64,000 bases of DNA, taken from Mycobacterium sp. AZCC_0083. GTDB lineage: Bacteria; Actinomycetota; Actinomycetes; Mycobacteriales; Mycobacteriaceae. The first letter of the stretch is position 1. Every line of letters starts with the position of its first letter. The position numbers and the translations under genes were made by a program. Positions 7,169-15,916 of this stretch are shown piece after piece. Below the pieces are notes generated by a model. The model was not told where the DNA came from, did not search any database, and worked only from the letters and a program-made list of their open reading frames with translations. The stretch is taken from the NCBI RefSeq assembly GCF_014202335.1, contig NZ_JACHGP010000005.1, positions 62,001 to 126,000 on the forward strand. Reading direction: 5' to 3'.

Positions 7169-8371
7169 ATGAGCAACGACGCTGATACCGACCGGGTCGC
7201 GCGTCTCGCGCGCCAGGTCGTCGCCGAACACGATCCGAAGTCGGTCCCCATCCCCGAGTTCCTCGCGGCCTGTTACGACGCCGGCCTGTCCTGGGTGCAC
7301 TTTCCAGAGGGTCTTGGCGGGCTTGGTGTCTCGCGCGGGCTGCAGGCCGTCGCCGACCGGATCCTGCAGGGCGCAGGCGGCCCCGTGCCGCTCGGGCTGA
7401 ATCCGATGGGTTACGGCATGGCGGCGCCCACCATCCGTGAGCACGCGCAGAGCGATGACGTGAAGAAGTCCTGGTTGCGTCCGCTGGCCAGTACGGAGGA
7501 CCTCTGGTGTCAGTTGTTCTCCGAACCAGGCGCCGGCTCCGACCTGGCCGGGCTAGCCACCTCGGCGGTGCAGGACGGCTCGGACTGGGTGATCAACGGG
7601 CAGAAGGTGTGGACCAGCCTCGCCCACCGGGCGCGCTGGGGTCTGCTGCTCGCCAGGACCAACCCCGACGTGGCGAAGCACAAGGGGCTTTCGTACTTCG
7701 TCATCGACATGCACGGCCCAGGCGTCGAGACCCGGCCGCTGCGTCAGCTCACCGGTCAGGCCGAGTTCAATGAGGTGTACTTCACCGACGCCCGCATCCC
7801 CGACGCGCACCGGCTGGGTGCGGTCGGCAACGGCTGGAACGTCGCGATGACGACGCTGATGAACGAGCGCAGCGCACTCGGCGGCAGCGCCAGCAGGCGG
7901 GGCGCTGGCACCATCGCCGATGCCGTCTCGCTGTGGGCATCGCGTCCCGATCTGCAGACCCCGGTGCTTCGCGACCGGCTGGCCCAGCTGTGGCTGCGCG
8001 CCGAGGCGCAGCGCCTCACCTCCGAGCGCTCGCGGGCAGCCGCCACAGTCGGCGGCCCCGGTCCCGAAGGCTCGATCGGCAAGCTGGTCGGCGCCGAACT
8101 GAACCAGCACATCTATCAGTTCTGCATGGATCTGCTTGGGCCAGAAGGGGTTTTGTACCACGGCTATGGCACGGGTGCGGGCGACGACGACGAGTCCGAG
8201 TCCGACTGGCGGGGTCCTGTGCAGCAACGGTTCCTGCGCAGCCGCGCCAACACCATCGAAGGCGGCACATCCGACGTGATGCGCAACATCCTCGGCGAGC
8301 GAATTCTCGGGCTGCCAGGGGACCTGCGGGCCGATGCCGGAATGCCCTGGAAGGAGATCCCCCGTGGCTGA
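7169..8371 (+). CDS. Acyl-CoA dehydrogenase (FadE), first of an overlapping pair
   Basis: 400 residues with the usual three-domain acyl-CoA dehydrogenase layout. The middle-domain FAD/substrate motif reads QLFSEPGAGSDLAGL near residue 120 with the WVINGQKVWTS strand after it, and the C-terminal signature is NTIEGGTSDVMRNILGERIL. It oxidises an acyl-CoA to the 2-enoyl thioester, passing electrons to ETF. The ATG at 7169 is preferred to an in-frame GTG at 7145 because homology begins just after it. The next fadE overlaps it by 8 bp, the hallmark of mycobacterial alpha2beta2 FadE complexes, so the active enzyme is probably heteromeric. The acyl group is unknown. Confidence 0.88.
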   Translation: MSNDADTDRVARLARQVVAEHDPKSVPIPEFLAACYDAGLSWVHFPEGLGGLGVSRGLQAVADRILQGAGGPVPLGLNPMGYGMAAPTIREHAQSDDVKKSWLRPLASTEDLWCQLFSEPGAGSDLAGLATSAVQDGSDWVINGQKVWTSLAHRARWGLLLARTNPDVAKHKGLSYFVIDMHGPGVETRPLRQLTGQAEFNEVYFTDARIPDAHRLGAVGNGWNVAMTTLMNERSALGGSASRRGAGTIADAVSLWASRPDLQTPVLRDRLAQLWLRAEAQRLTSERSRAAATVGGPGPEGSIGKLVGAELNQHIYQFCMDLLGPEGVLYHGYGTGAGDDDESESDWRGPVQQRFLRSRANTIEGGTSDVMRNILGERILGLPGDLRADAGMPWKEIPRG

Positions 8372-9530
8372 ATTCACGTTCACCGACGAGCAGGCTCAGC
8401 TGAAGGCTGCGGTCACCAAGTTCTGCGCCGAGAACTTCGACGAGCCGACGGTGCGGCGGCTGATGGAGTCCGATCCGCCGTTCGACGCGGCGGTCTGGAC
8501 GCGACTCGGCACTGAGCTCGGCGTGCTCGGGCTATCCGTCCCCGAGGCCGACGGCGGCTTCGGTGGCTCGCTGGTGGACCAGGCGGTCGCCGTCGAGCAG
8601 CTCGGTGCATCGCTGGCCTGCGGGCCGGTGTTCGGCACCGTGTTCCTCGCGATCCCGGCGCTGGTCGCGGCGTCGTCGGGGCCGGTGCGGGACGGCTTGC
8701 TCGCCGAGTTGATCGACGGCCGCCGCACCGCGGCGTTGGCCGTGGCCGACCGGGCTGGCGCCTTCGATCCAGCGGCGGTGACGGTCACTGCGTCGCGGTC
8801 CGGTGAGCGGTGGACGCTGACCGGAACCGTGCCACGGGTCGTCGACGGCGGGGTCGCCGACGTGCTGCTCGTCGCCGCGAACGGACCGGACGGGGTCGCC
8901 CTGTTCGCGGTCGACGCCGCGGCGGCGGGCGTGGCCCGCACCCCGCTGGTGACTCTCGACCTCACGCGGCCGCAAGCCTCGATCGAGTTCACCGATGCGC
9001 AGGCCCGCTTGGTGGCCGACGCCGGCGAGGCGCCGCGCGTCATCGAGCATGCGCTGCAGGTGGGTTCGGCACTGCTGGCCGTCGAACAGGTCGGGGCCGC
9101 ACAGCATCTGCTCGACCTGTCGGTCGAATACGCCAAGACACGGCTGCAGTTCGGCAGGCCGATCGGGTCGTTCCAGGCTGTGAAGCACCGGCTCGCGGAT
9201 CTGCTTGTCGACGTCGAGCACGCCCGCTCCACGGCGTATCACGCGATCTGGGCGTTGACCGACGGGTCGGACGATCCCGCGCTGGCGACGAGCATCGCCC
9301 AGGCGACGGCATCGGCGGCGTTCGCAAGGGTCGCGACCGACACCATCCAGGTGCACGGCGGCATCGGCTTCACCTGGGAACACCAGGCGCACCTGTACTT
9401 CAAGCGGGCGACCACCGACGCCGCGTTGCTGGGTAGTGCCGAGCAACACCGCTCCCGGGTGGCCGCGCTGGTGCTCGACACCGCGTCGGCCGAGCGGGCG
9501 CCGAGGGTCGCCGACGGGACGCCGGCCTAG
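8364..9530 (+). CDS. Acyl-CoA dehydrogenase (FadE), second of an overlapping pair
   Basis: 388 residues. The N-terminal helical domain (EFTFTDEQAQLKAAVTKF) and the C-terminal domain (YAKTRLQFGRPIGSFQAVKH and VHGGIGFTWEHQAHLYFKR) are clear. The middle domain lacks the SEPGAGSD motif of its partner, as is usual for the auxiliary subunit of heteromeric FadEs. The GTG at 8364 is chosen because AAGGAGATCC lies just upstream; the in-frame ATG at 8334 lies inside the partner gene. Translational coupling through the 8-bp overlap supports a stoichiometric complex. Confidence 0.88.
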   Translation: MAEFTFTDEQAQLKAAVTKFCAENFDEPTVRRLMESDPPFDAAVWTRLGTELGVLGLSVPEADGGFGGSLVDQAVAVEQLGASLACGPVFGTVFLAIPALVAASSGPVRDGLLAELIDGRRTAALAVADRAGAFDPAAVTVTASRSGERWTLTGTVPRVVDGGVADVLLVAANGPDGVALFAVDAAAAGVARTPLVTLDLTRPQASIEFTDAQARLVADAGEAPRVIEHALQVGSALLAVEQVGAAQHLLDLSVEYAKTRLQFGRPIGSFQAVKHRLADLLVDVEHARSTAYHAIWALTDGSDDPALATSIAQATASAAFARVATDTIQVHGGIGFTWEHQAHLYFKRATTDAALLGSAEQHRSRVAALVLDTASAERAPRVADGTPA

Positions 9531-9713
9531 CGCCCCTCATTCCCCTTCGCCGACGTGTGCAGCAGGGTCGCGATCCTCGCGCGCCCGCAGCCCTCCTGCA
9601 GAAATGGCTACGGCATTACAACGCATCGGTAACGTTTCGTGTTGACTGAGTGACGCGAGTGATAATTGGGGTAATTGCTTGCATGCCCACTTCGGTCCAA
9701 GGGGGGACCTTCC

Positions 9714-10403
9714 TTGTTTAGGTCCTTCAGCGCCGCCGAGGTGACCCGCGTTCGTCGCGGTGCCCGCATGGTGTCGGCCGTCCTCGCGATGATGTTTACC
9801 CTTTCCGTGACGACGGCCTTCACCCCCGCCACGCCGACTGCCTCGGCCGCCGATTGCCCTGACATCGAGGTGGTCTTCGCCCGCGGCACCGACGAGCCGC
9901 CTGGCATCGGGAAGGTGGGCCAGGCGCTCGTCGACTCGATCAAGGCGCTTACAAAGAAGAAGACGGTCCGCTCCTACGCCGTCGTTTACCCTGCCTCCTG
10001 GGACTTCCTCGGCGTCGTCGACGGCGCCAACGATGCGAGCGCCCGCGTCCAGGCGACCGCGGCGAAGTGCCCCAAGACGAGGATCGTGCTCGGCGGATAT
10101 TCGCAGGGCGCCGCGGTCGTCGACGTCGTCACCACCTCCCCGATCGCCGGTGTCGGGTTCAAGGCCCCGATGCCACCCGCGATGGCCAACCACGTCGCCG
10201 CGGTCACCGTGTTCGGCAATCCGTCGGCGCGAGTTGGCCAGCCGTTGACGACGCTCAGCCCGCTGTACGGCGCGCGGACCGCCGACATGTGCAACACCAA
10301 CGATCCAATCTGCTCTCTGGGCAAGGACTTCAACTCGCACGTCCGCTATCCGGAATCGGGACTCGTCAAGCGCGCAGCACAGTGGGCCGTCGATCACGTT
10401 TAA
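9714..10403 (+). CDS. Secreted cutinase-family serine esterase
   Basis: 229 residues from TTG 9714, which follows an AAGGGGGGA ribosome binding site; an earlier in-frame TTG at 9675 is less likely. A signal peptide of about 45 residues contains the hydrophobic run MVSAVLAMMFTLSVTTAF and ends near ASAADC. The catalytic motif is GGYSQGAAV, the Asp lies in CNTNDPIC and the His in NSHVRYPE, with four Cys positioned for the two disulfides of cutinases. Mycobacterial cutinase-like proteins act outside the cell on lipids and polyesters. It converges on and overlaps the aldo/keto reductase gene by 4 bp. Confidence 0.9.
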   Translation: MFRSFSAAEVTRVRRGARMVSAVLAMMFTLSVTTAFTPATPTASAADCPDIEVVFARGTDEPPGIGKVGQALVDSIKALTKKKTVRSYAVVYPASWDFLGVVDGANDASARVQATAAKCPKTRIVLGGYSQGAAVVDVVTTSPIAGVGFKAPMPPAMANHVAAVTVFGNPSARVGQPLTTLSPLYGARTADMCNTNDPICSLGKDFNSHVRYPESGLVKRAAQWAVDHV

Positions 10404-11482
10404 TACCGGACGTCGCTCTGCAGCAGCGGCGGGTAGACGCCGGACGCCTCACCGTCGACCGTGGTGCCCGCGAACTGAAGCATCGCGCACATGTCGCCGT
10501 TCAACTCGGCCGGGTAGTTCAACGTCGGAGCCGAGACCGCGTCGAGCATGCCCAGCTGTTCGGCGTTGAGCGAGACCTCGAGACCGGCGAGGTTGGACGT
10601 CAGGTGCTCGAGCCGCCGGGCGCCGACGATGGGCACGACGGTCCCCTGCCGTGACCGCAGCCACGCCAACGACACTGCAGCGGAGCTGGTTTCGAGTTCG
10701 TCGGCGATCGCACCGACGACGTCGATGACGCGGAACTCCTCGTCACTCGGGCCGCCGACGAACGCGACGCGGGCTGAGTCGACGACGTCCGCACCGCGCT
10801 GGTACTTGCCGGACAGGAAGCCGTTCTTCAGCGGGCTCCACGGCACCAGCGCCATGCCCTGATCCAGTGCCAGTTGCGCGACCTCACCCTCGACCGTGCG
10901 CGCCAGCAGCGAGTACTCGACCTGCAGCGCGATCAGCGGCGTCCAGCCGCGAAGTAGAGCGGTGGTCTGCGCCTGCGCAGTCACCCACGCCGGGGTGTTG
11001 GAGAACCCGACGTAACGGATCTTGCCGGACTGGACGAGGCTGTCGAGAGCCCGCATGGTCTCCTCGATCGGGGTGTGCCGATCCCAGTTGTGCAGCCAGT
11101 AGACGTCGAGGTAGTCGGTCTGCAGGCGGCGCAACGTTTCGTGCAGCTGGGCGGTGATCGACGAGCGGCCCGCGCCACCACCGTTCGGGTCGCCGGGCAA
11201 CAGGTTGGTGAAGAACTTCGACGCCAACACCACGTGCTCGCGGCGGCCAGCGCGTGCGGCGAAGTAGTCGCCGAGGATCTTCTCGGAATGGGTGTTGGTG
11301 TAGAAGTTCGCCGTGTCGATGAAGTTGCCGCCGAGGTCGAGGTAGGTGTCGAGGATCCGCTCGGACTCCTCGACGCTGGTGCCTGCTCCGCCTGGATCTT
11401 CGCCGAACGTCATCGCGCCTAGTGCAAATGGGCTGACGCGTAGGCCGGATCGTCCCAAAGTGACGTAGTGATTCAGTGCCAT
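10400..11482 (-). CDS. Aldo/keto reductase
   Basis: 360 residues with an (alpha/beta)8 barrel. The catalytic tetrad is visible: Asp in FIDTANFY, Tyr in NFYTNTHSE, Lys in VLASKFF and His in YWLHNWD. NADPH-binding features near the C-terminus include VPIVGARRLEHL. The length and the GPSDEEFRVIDVV segment resemble the YajO/AKR11-like group of general carbonyl reductases. The gene is divergent from the AraC-type regulator across 118 bp, suggesting that regulator controls it. The substrate is not deducible. Confidence 0.88.
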   Translation of the reverse strand: MALNHYVTLGRSGLRVSPFALGAMTFGEDPGGAGTSVEESERILDTYLDLGGNFIDTANFYTNTHSEKILGDYFAARAGRREHVVLASKFFTNLLPGDPNGGGAGRSSITAQLHETLRRLQTDYLDVYWLHNWDRHTPIEETMRALDSLVQSGKIRYVGFSNTPAWVTAQAQTTALLRGWTPLIALQVEYSLLARTVEGEVAQLALDQGMALVPWSPLKNGFLSGKYQRGADVVDSARVAFVGGPSDEEFRVIDVVGAIADELETSSAAVSLAWLRSRQGTVVPIVGARRLEHLTSNLAGLEVSLNAEQLGMLDAVSAPTLNYPAELNGDMCAMLQFAGTTVDGEASGVYPPLLQSDVRY

Positions 11483-11600
11483 CTTCTTGCTCCTCGTAGA
11501 TCGGAATGTGTACTCCCATCAAAGCTCCGACGCGTTCGTGGAGGTAGACCGATCCGCCCGACCTCTTGCATAATCCTGCTCAAATCGACATGATCGAGTC

Positions 11601-12518
11601 ATGCACACCCACAGCGAGCTGCTCGACGAGATCCGCGCCCGCATCGCCACGGGCGCCCGACCGGACATGACTACGTCCATCGACGGGCTGTTGATGTCGA
11701 AGGTGACCAGCGGGCCCGCGATCCCGGAGTACTCGCTGACCGCGCCCCTGCTCGTCGTGATGGCCCAGGGTGGCAAGCACCTCCTGCTCGGCGACCGCAC
11801 CTATGAATACCGGGCAGGGCAGTACCTCGTCGTCACCGCCAACCTGCCGGTCACCGGCCACTGGGTCGGCACCAGCGAGGCGACCCCGGCGTTGGCGCTT
11901 GCCCTGGTCCTTCGGCCGTCGGCCATCGCGGCGTTGCTGCTGCAGACCAGCGCAGGGCGGCGGCCGCGCGCCGCGGGCGACGTGTCCGCGATGGCCACCG
12001 GCGAAGCGAGCGCGGAACTGCTGGACGCCGTCGTGCGCATGCTGCGGCTGCTCGACGAACCCGCCGACGCGGCCGTGCTCGCCCCGCTAATCGAGAAGGA
12101 GATCCTCTGGCGGTTGCTCACCGGACCGCAGGGCGACACGCTGCGTCAGATCGGGCTCGCCGACAGCGACCTCACCCACGTCAGCAGGGCGATCGGCTGG
12201 ATCCGCGACAACTACGCAGAGCCGATGCGCGTCGACGACCTCGCGGGCTTGTCGGGGATGAGCGCATCGGCGTTCCACCGCAACTTCCGCGCCGTGACGG
12301 CCATGAGCCCCTTGCAGTTTCAGAAGCGCATCCGTCTGCAGCAGGCCCGCTCGCTGCTGCTGGCGCATCCCCGCGACGTCGCAGGCATCGGACACGTCGT
12401 CGGGTATGACAGCCCATCACAGTTCACCCGCGAGTACCGCCGCCTCTTCGGTGCCCCGCCTGGTCAGGACGCGGCACGCTTGCGGACCGAGCCGGAGCCG
12501 GTCGCGTCGTTCATCTGA
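11601..12518 (+). CDS. AraC-family transcriptional regulator with AraC_N cupin-like domain
   Basis: 305 residues. Residues about 20-170 form the AraC_N (PF06719) effector domain, with PEYSLTAPLLVVMAQGGKHLLLGD. Residues about 195-290 form the double helix-turn-helix, with MRVDDLAGLSGMSASAFHRN and VAGIGHVVGYDSPSQFTREYRR. Regulators of this subfamily are usually found beside an oxidoreductase they activate, here the divergent aldo/keto reductase at 10400-11482. ATG 11601 gives a start that matches the family. Confidence 0.9.
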   Translation: MHTHSELLDEIRARIATGARPDMTTSIDGLLMSKVTSGPAIPEYSLTAPLLVVMAQGGKHLLLGDRTYEYRAGQYLVVTANLPVTGHWVGTSEATPALALALVLRPSAIAALLLQTSAGRRPRAAGDVSAMATGEASAELLDAVVRMLRLLDEPADAAVLAPLIEKEILWRLLTGPQGDTLRQIGLADSDLTHVSRAIGWIRDNYAEPMRVDDLAGLSGMSASAFHRNFRAVTAMSPLQFQKRIRLQQARSLLLAHPRDVAGIGHVVGYDSPSQFTREYRRLFGAPPGQDAARLRTEPEPVASFI

Positions 12519-12529
12519 GCGCGCAGCCG

Positions 12530-12736
12530 CTACCGCGTCAGCTCCGCCAGGATCGTCGCCGCCCAGCCCTGCTTGGTCTCCCCGACATGGGTGACCGTCG
12601 CCGAGTCGCGACCCATCGACCGGCCAACCGCGTTCTGCCGCAGGCCGTCCCACCCACGCAGCGAGCCGACGGCGTACCCGACTTCGGGTAGCCCCGCCAG
12701 TAGTGCCCTCTCCCCCTGCTCCATGACAACAGTCAA
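12530..12736 (-). CDS. Possible small hypothetical protein
   Basis: An open frame of 68 codons (or 64 from the ATG at 12724), convergent with the AraC gene. It contains YAVGSLRGWDGLRQNAVGRS and VGETKQGWAATILAEL, which read like ordinary protein sequence rather than the Arg/Ala/Gly-rich output of a shadow frame. I do not recognise a family and see no strong ribosome binding site. It may be a short protein or the tail of a degraded gene. Confidence 0.25.
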   Translation of the reverse strand: MTVVMEQGERALLAGLPEVGYAVGSLRGWDGLRQNAVGRSMGRDSATVTHVGETKQGWAATILAELTR

Positions 12737-12782
12737 CTCGCACTACCAATCGAGATGCAATCGATTTTCGCCGACCGCACCC

Positions 12783-13466
12783 TCACCACAGGGACTTGTA
12801 GTTCAACAGCGCACCGACGACGAGCACGATTCCGATGCCCGCGAACAACATTCGCACGGCGAGCGGCCCGTAGCGGGTGATTGCGCGCACGATGTTGCGC
12901 TGAATGTGCCTGGCGCGGATGGTCCGCCGGGTCGACAGCGCCAACACCAACAGTGAGGGCACCAACGTCAGCGCGCAGTAGCAGATGATGATCACCGGCC
13001 ATGCCGACGGCAGCGGCTCGCGCGCCGACAGCATCGCCAGCGCCGTCAGATAGGGCACCGCGGTAGGCGCCTGCCCGAACCCGATGACGAGCCCGACGAG
13101 CCCGAGCAGCCACGGGTTGCGCCGTGCCACGTTCACCGCCCACAGCGGCGGCGTCGGCTTCGACCTCGACGAAACGATCGCAAGGGTGATGAGCACCACT
13201 CCGAGGACCAACTGGCCCCAATAGCGGATCGTGGGGGTCAGATCGAACTCGAAGCGGTCGGTCAGGAAGTTCAGCCCTAGCACGGTCAGCACGCCGAACG
13301 TCGTGATGGCGATGAACACGCCTGCCACGAAACTCAGCCCGGACGGTAGCGCTGACCTGCGGCTCAGCCGGCTGTCGTACACGATCGCCGTCGTGATTCC
13401 GAGGTTGAGAACGTTGACCGAATCGAGGAGCGCGAACCCCAGGAGGGCTAGGAGGAGTGCCAGCAT
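12783..13466 (-). CDS. GAP-family (Sap/SfLAP, PF11139) lipid-export-associated membrane protein
   Basis: 227 residues with about six membrane segments, beginning LALLLALLGFALLDSVNVLN and ending MLFAGIGIVLVVGALL. The N-terminal LDSVN motif, the central GLVGLVIGFGQAPTAVPYLTAL and the length fit the GAP/Sap family, named for glycopeptidolipid and sulfolipid addressing proteins of mycobacteria, distant relatives of LysE exporters. There is no lipid-synthesis gene beside it, so the cargo is unknown. Divergent from the moxR operon. Confidence 0.7.
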   Translation of the reverse strand: MLALLLALLGFALLDSVNVLNLGITTAIVYDSRLSRRSALPSGLSFVAGVFIAITTFGVLTVLGLNFLTDRFEFDLTPTIRYWGQLVLGVVLITLAIVSSRSKPTPPLWAVNVARRNPWLLGLVGLVIGFGQAPTAVPYLTALAMLSAREPLPSAWPVIIICYCALTLVPSLLVLALSTRRTIRARHIQRNIVRAITRYGPLAVRMLFAGIGIVLVVGALLNYKSLW

Positions 13467-13558
13467 GACGTCACGAACCTACGGGAGTGACCGCTCAGGC
13501 ATGGAATCGACGTCGTGGGGTATACCAGGTCTTCACGCAGCCCGTACCGGAAGGACAC

Positions 13559-14560
13559 ATGACCGCAGCACGTGCGCAGCTTGACCAGCGTGACATGGCC
13601 GAAGCCCAGCGCATCGTGAGCGCAGTGGCAGGCGCGTTCTCCGCCAAGGTGGTCGGCCAGAACCACCTACGGGAGTCCATGTTGCTCGGCCTCCTCGCGG
13701 GTGGCCATCTGCTCATCGAGAGCGTTCCCGGCCTGGCGAAGACCACCGCGGCCCGCGTGATCGCCGAATCGATCAGGGGCGGATTCAAGCGCATCCAGTG
13801 CACCCCAGACCTACTGCCGAGCGACATCATCGGCACCCAGGTGTACGAGGCGGCCACCAATTCGTTCGTCACCCAACTCGGGCCGGTGCACACCAACATC
13901 GTGCTTCTCGACGAGATCAACCGCTCCAGCGCCAAGACGCAGAGCGCGATGCTCGAGGCGATGGAGGAGCGTCAGACCACGATCGCGGGTGTCGAGTATC
14001 CGATCCCCGAACCGTTCCTCGTCATCGCGACGCAGAACCCGGTGGACCAGGAGGGCACCTATCCCCTCTCGGAGGCGCAGACCGACCGCTTCATGCTCAA
14101 GGAGATCGTGCATTACCCGTCCACCGACGAAGAGGTTGAGGTGATCTCACGGATGGACGCCGGGCTGTACGAGAAGGACCATCGGAGCGCGCCGGTCGTG
14201 GCAACCGCCGACATCATGCGCGTTCAGGACCTGGCTGGTTCGGTGCACATGGACCGGGCCCTCATCCAGTACGCCAGCCGCCTCGTCGGCGTCACTCGCG
14301 AGCCTGAGCAGTACCTGCCGGCGAGCACGGCCCGGCTGATCGAGTACGGCGCCAGTCCGCGCGCCACCATCGCGTTCTGCCGGACGGCGAGGGCGTTGGC
14401 GATACTGCACGGCCGCGGCCACGTGGTCCCCAACGACATCGCCCGGCTCGCGCATCGCGTGTTGCGGCATCGCCTGATCCTCGGGTTCGAGGCGGCCAGC
14501 GCAGGCGTGACGCCGGACGCCGTGGTCGACGCGGTGTTGCAAGTGGTGCGGGTGCCGTGA
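13559..14560 (+). CDS. MoxR-family AAA+ ATPase
   Basis: 333 residues. Walker A is the MoxR form SVPGLAKTT near residue 55, Walker B is IVLLDEINR, and sensor 1 is FLVIATQNPVDQEGTYPL. MoxR ATPases act as chaperones for partner proteins with von Willebrand A domains (family knowledge). The ATG at 13559 follows GGAAGGA and is preferred over upstream in-frame codons. It is the first gene of a six-gene membrane-associated operon ending at 18568 and lies 20 bp from the DUF58 gene. Confidence 0.92.
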   Translation: MTAARAQLDQRDMAEAQRIVSAVAGAFSAKVVGQNHLRESMLLGLLAGGHLLIESVPGLAKTTAARVIAESIRGGFKRIQCTPDLLPSDIIGTQVYEAATNSFVTQLGPVHTNIVLLDEINRSSAKTQSAMLEAMEERQTTIAGVEYPIPEPFLVIATQNPVDQEGTYPLSEAQTDRFMLKEIVHYPSTDEEVEVISRMDAGLYEKDHRSAPVVATADIMRVQDLAGSVHMDRALIQYASRLVGVTREPEQYLPASTARLIEYGASPRATIAFCRTARALAILHGRGHVVPNDIARLAHRVLRHRLILGFEAASAGVTPDAVVDAVLQVVRVP

Positions 14561-14580
14561 GCGTGAGATAGACGAACAGC

Positions 14581-15453
14581 GTGGGTAAGCATCTCGACAG
14601 CGCCAAGAAGTACTTCGGCCGCGACACCAGCGGATTTCTAGAAGGCGGTCGCTACGCGCTCGTCCACACCAGAAGCCTCGAGTTCGACGATCTCCGGCCG
14701 TACGTGCCCGGCGACGACGTGCGCGACATCGACTGGAAGGCGTCGGCCCGCTCGGGCCACGTGCTGATCAAGCGATTCGTCACCGAGAAGCACCACAAGA
14801 TCCTGGTGGTTGCCGACACGGGCAGGAACACGACCGCGCTGGCGCCGTCGGGCGAGCTCAAGCGGGAGGTCGCGGCGAACGTCATCGGCGCGATGGGGCT
14901 GATCACCCTCCGCCGGTCCGACGAGATCGGCATGGTGTTCGGTGACGTCCGCGGATGCGTCGACATCCGGCTGCGGCGCGGCGAGACGCACATCGAGTAC
15001 CTGCTGCACCGGTTCGAGCAGCAGACCACGACGCGGCAGGCCCGTAGTGACGTCGTCACCCAGCTGAACTGGGTGGCAAGGCATTACCGGCATCCTCTGC
15101 TGATCTTCGTGGTGTCCGACGAGCCCGACGTCGACGAGCGGCTCGGCGACGTTCTGACCCGGCTCACCGGTAGGCACGACGTGATGTGGGCGATGGTTTC
15201 CGACATGCCCGCGGTGGCGTCGACGGAGGATGAGCAGGACGGGTTCGACGTGACCAGCGGACGCTTCGTCCTGAGCGCCGCCGCGGTGGGTCCCAAGGTG
15301 ATCGCCGAGTATGAACGCGCCGAAGTACAACGGCGGGAACGGCTTTCGGAATTCATGACTCTCCGCGGTGTCCCGCACGCGATGATCGCGGGCAGCACGG
15401 ACATCAGGACCGAGCTGATCGCGATGACCGGGGTGTTCGCCCGTGCCGGATGA
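14581..15453 (+). CDS. DUF58 protein with degenerate VWA fold, MoxR partner
   Basis: 290 residues from GTG 14581. The DUF58 signature is clear: RSLEFDDLRPYVPGDDVRDIDWKASAR near residue 35, then ILVVADTGRNT where a VWA domain would have its MIDAS loop (D-T-G-R-N replaces DxSxS). There are no transmembrane segments. DUF58 proteins are universally encoded downstream of moxR. The stop overlaps the next start by 11 bp. Confidence 0.9.
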   Translation: MGKHLDSAKKYFGRDTSGFLEGGRYALVHTRSLEFDDLRPYVPGDDVRDIDWKASARSGHVLIKRFVTEKHHKILVVADTGRNTTALAPSGELKREVAANVIGAMGLITLRRSDEIGMVFGDVRGCVDIRLRRGETHIEYLLHRFEQQTTTRQARSDVVTQLNWVARHYRHPLLIFVVSDEPDVDERLGDVLTRLTGRHDVMWAMVSDMPAVASTEDEQDGFDVTSGRFVLSAAAVGPKVIAEYERAEVQRRERLSEFMTLRGVPHAMIAGSTDIRTELIAMTGVFARAG

Positions 15454-15916
15454 CCTGCTGCGTCACGTCATCGGCCCGACGCCCTACTCGTCGTGGTGGT
15501 TGTGGGCGGCCGTGCTGGTGTTGGTCGTCCTCATCGTCTGGTACGCAGGCGTATTCGCACTGACCATGCCTGCTGGGCGGTTGCGCAATCTGCCCGTCGT
15601 CGGAGCCATGCACGGTGACATGGTGCGGCGGCGCTTCGCAAGGACGGTCCATCAGATCGGCGAGAAGTACCGCGCAGGTGATCTCGCCACCGCTCCCGCC
15701 GGTGCCGCGGTCAGCGCCGCGCTGCGTGGTTTCCTGCAGCAGACCACCGGAGTCCGGGCCCAGTACATGCAGGTGGAGCAGATCGCAGCGGGCGAACTCG
15801 CGCGGGCCGCACCGCTTTTGGAGCAGCTCGACGACGCCCAGTTCAACGCCGCGTCCCGGGTGGACATCTCAGCGGTGAGCGAGTCCACCGAGGAGCTGAT
15901 CCGATCGTGGACCTGA
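15443..15916 (+). CDS. Single-pass membrane protein of the MoxR/VWA operon
   Basis: 157 residues from GTG 15443. One membrane helix, WWLWAAVLVLVVLIVWYAGVF, lies near residues 18-40, followed by a helical cytoplasmic domain (MVRRRFARTVHQIGEKYRAG). Its position and layout match the DUF4381/DUF4129-like small subunit that stands between DUF58 and the VWA proteins in MoxR operons. It overlaps both neighbours (11 bp and 10 bp), indicating tight coupling. Confidence 0.75.
   Translation: MPDDLLRHVIGPTPYSSWWLWAAVLVLVVLIVWYAGVFALTMPAGRLRNLPVVGAMHGDMVRRRFARTVHQIGEKYRAGDLATAPAGAAVSAALRGFLQQTTGVRAQYMQVEQIAAGELARAAPLLEQLDDAQFNAASRVDISAVSESTEELIRSWT

Noticed and set aside
9636..9713. TTGACT with GATAAT as a sigma-A type promoter for the cutinase gene
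   Set aside because: The spacing of 13 bp is too short for a standard promoter, and no better -10 element is evident.
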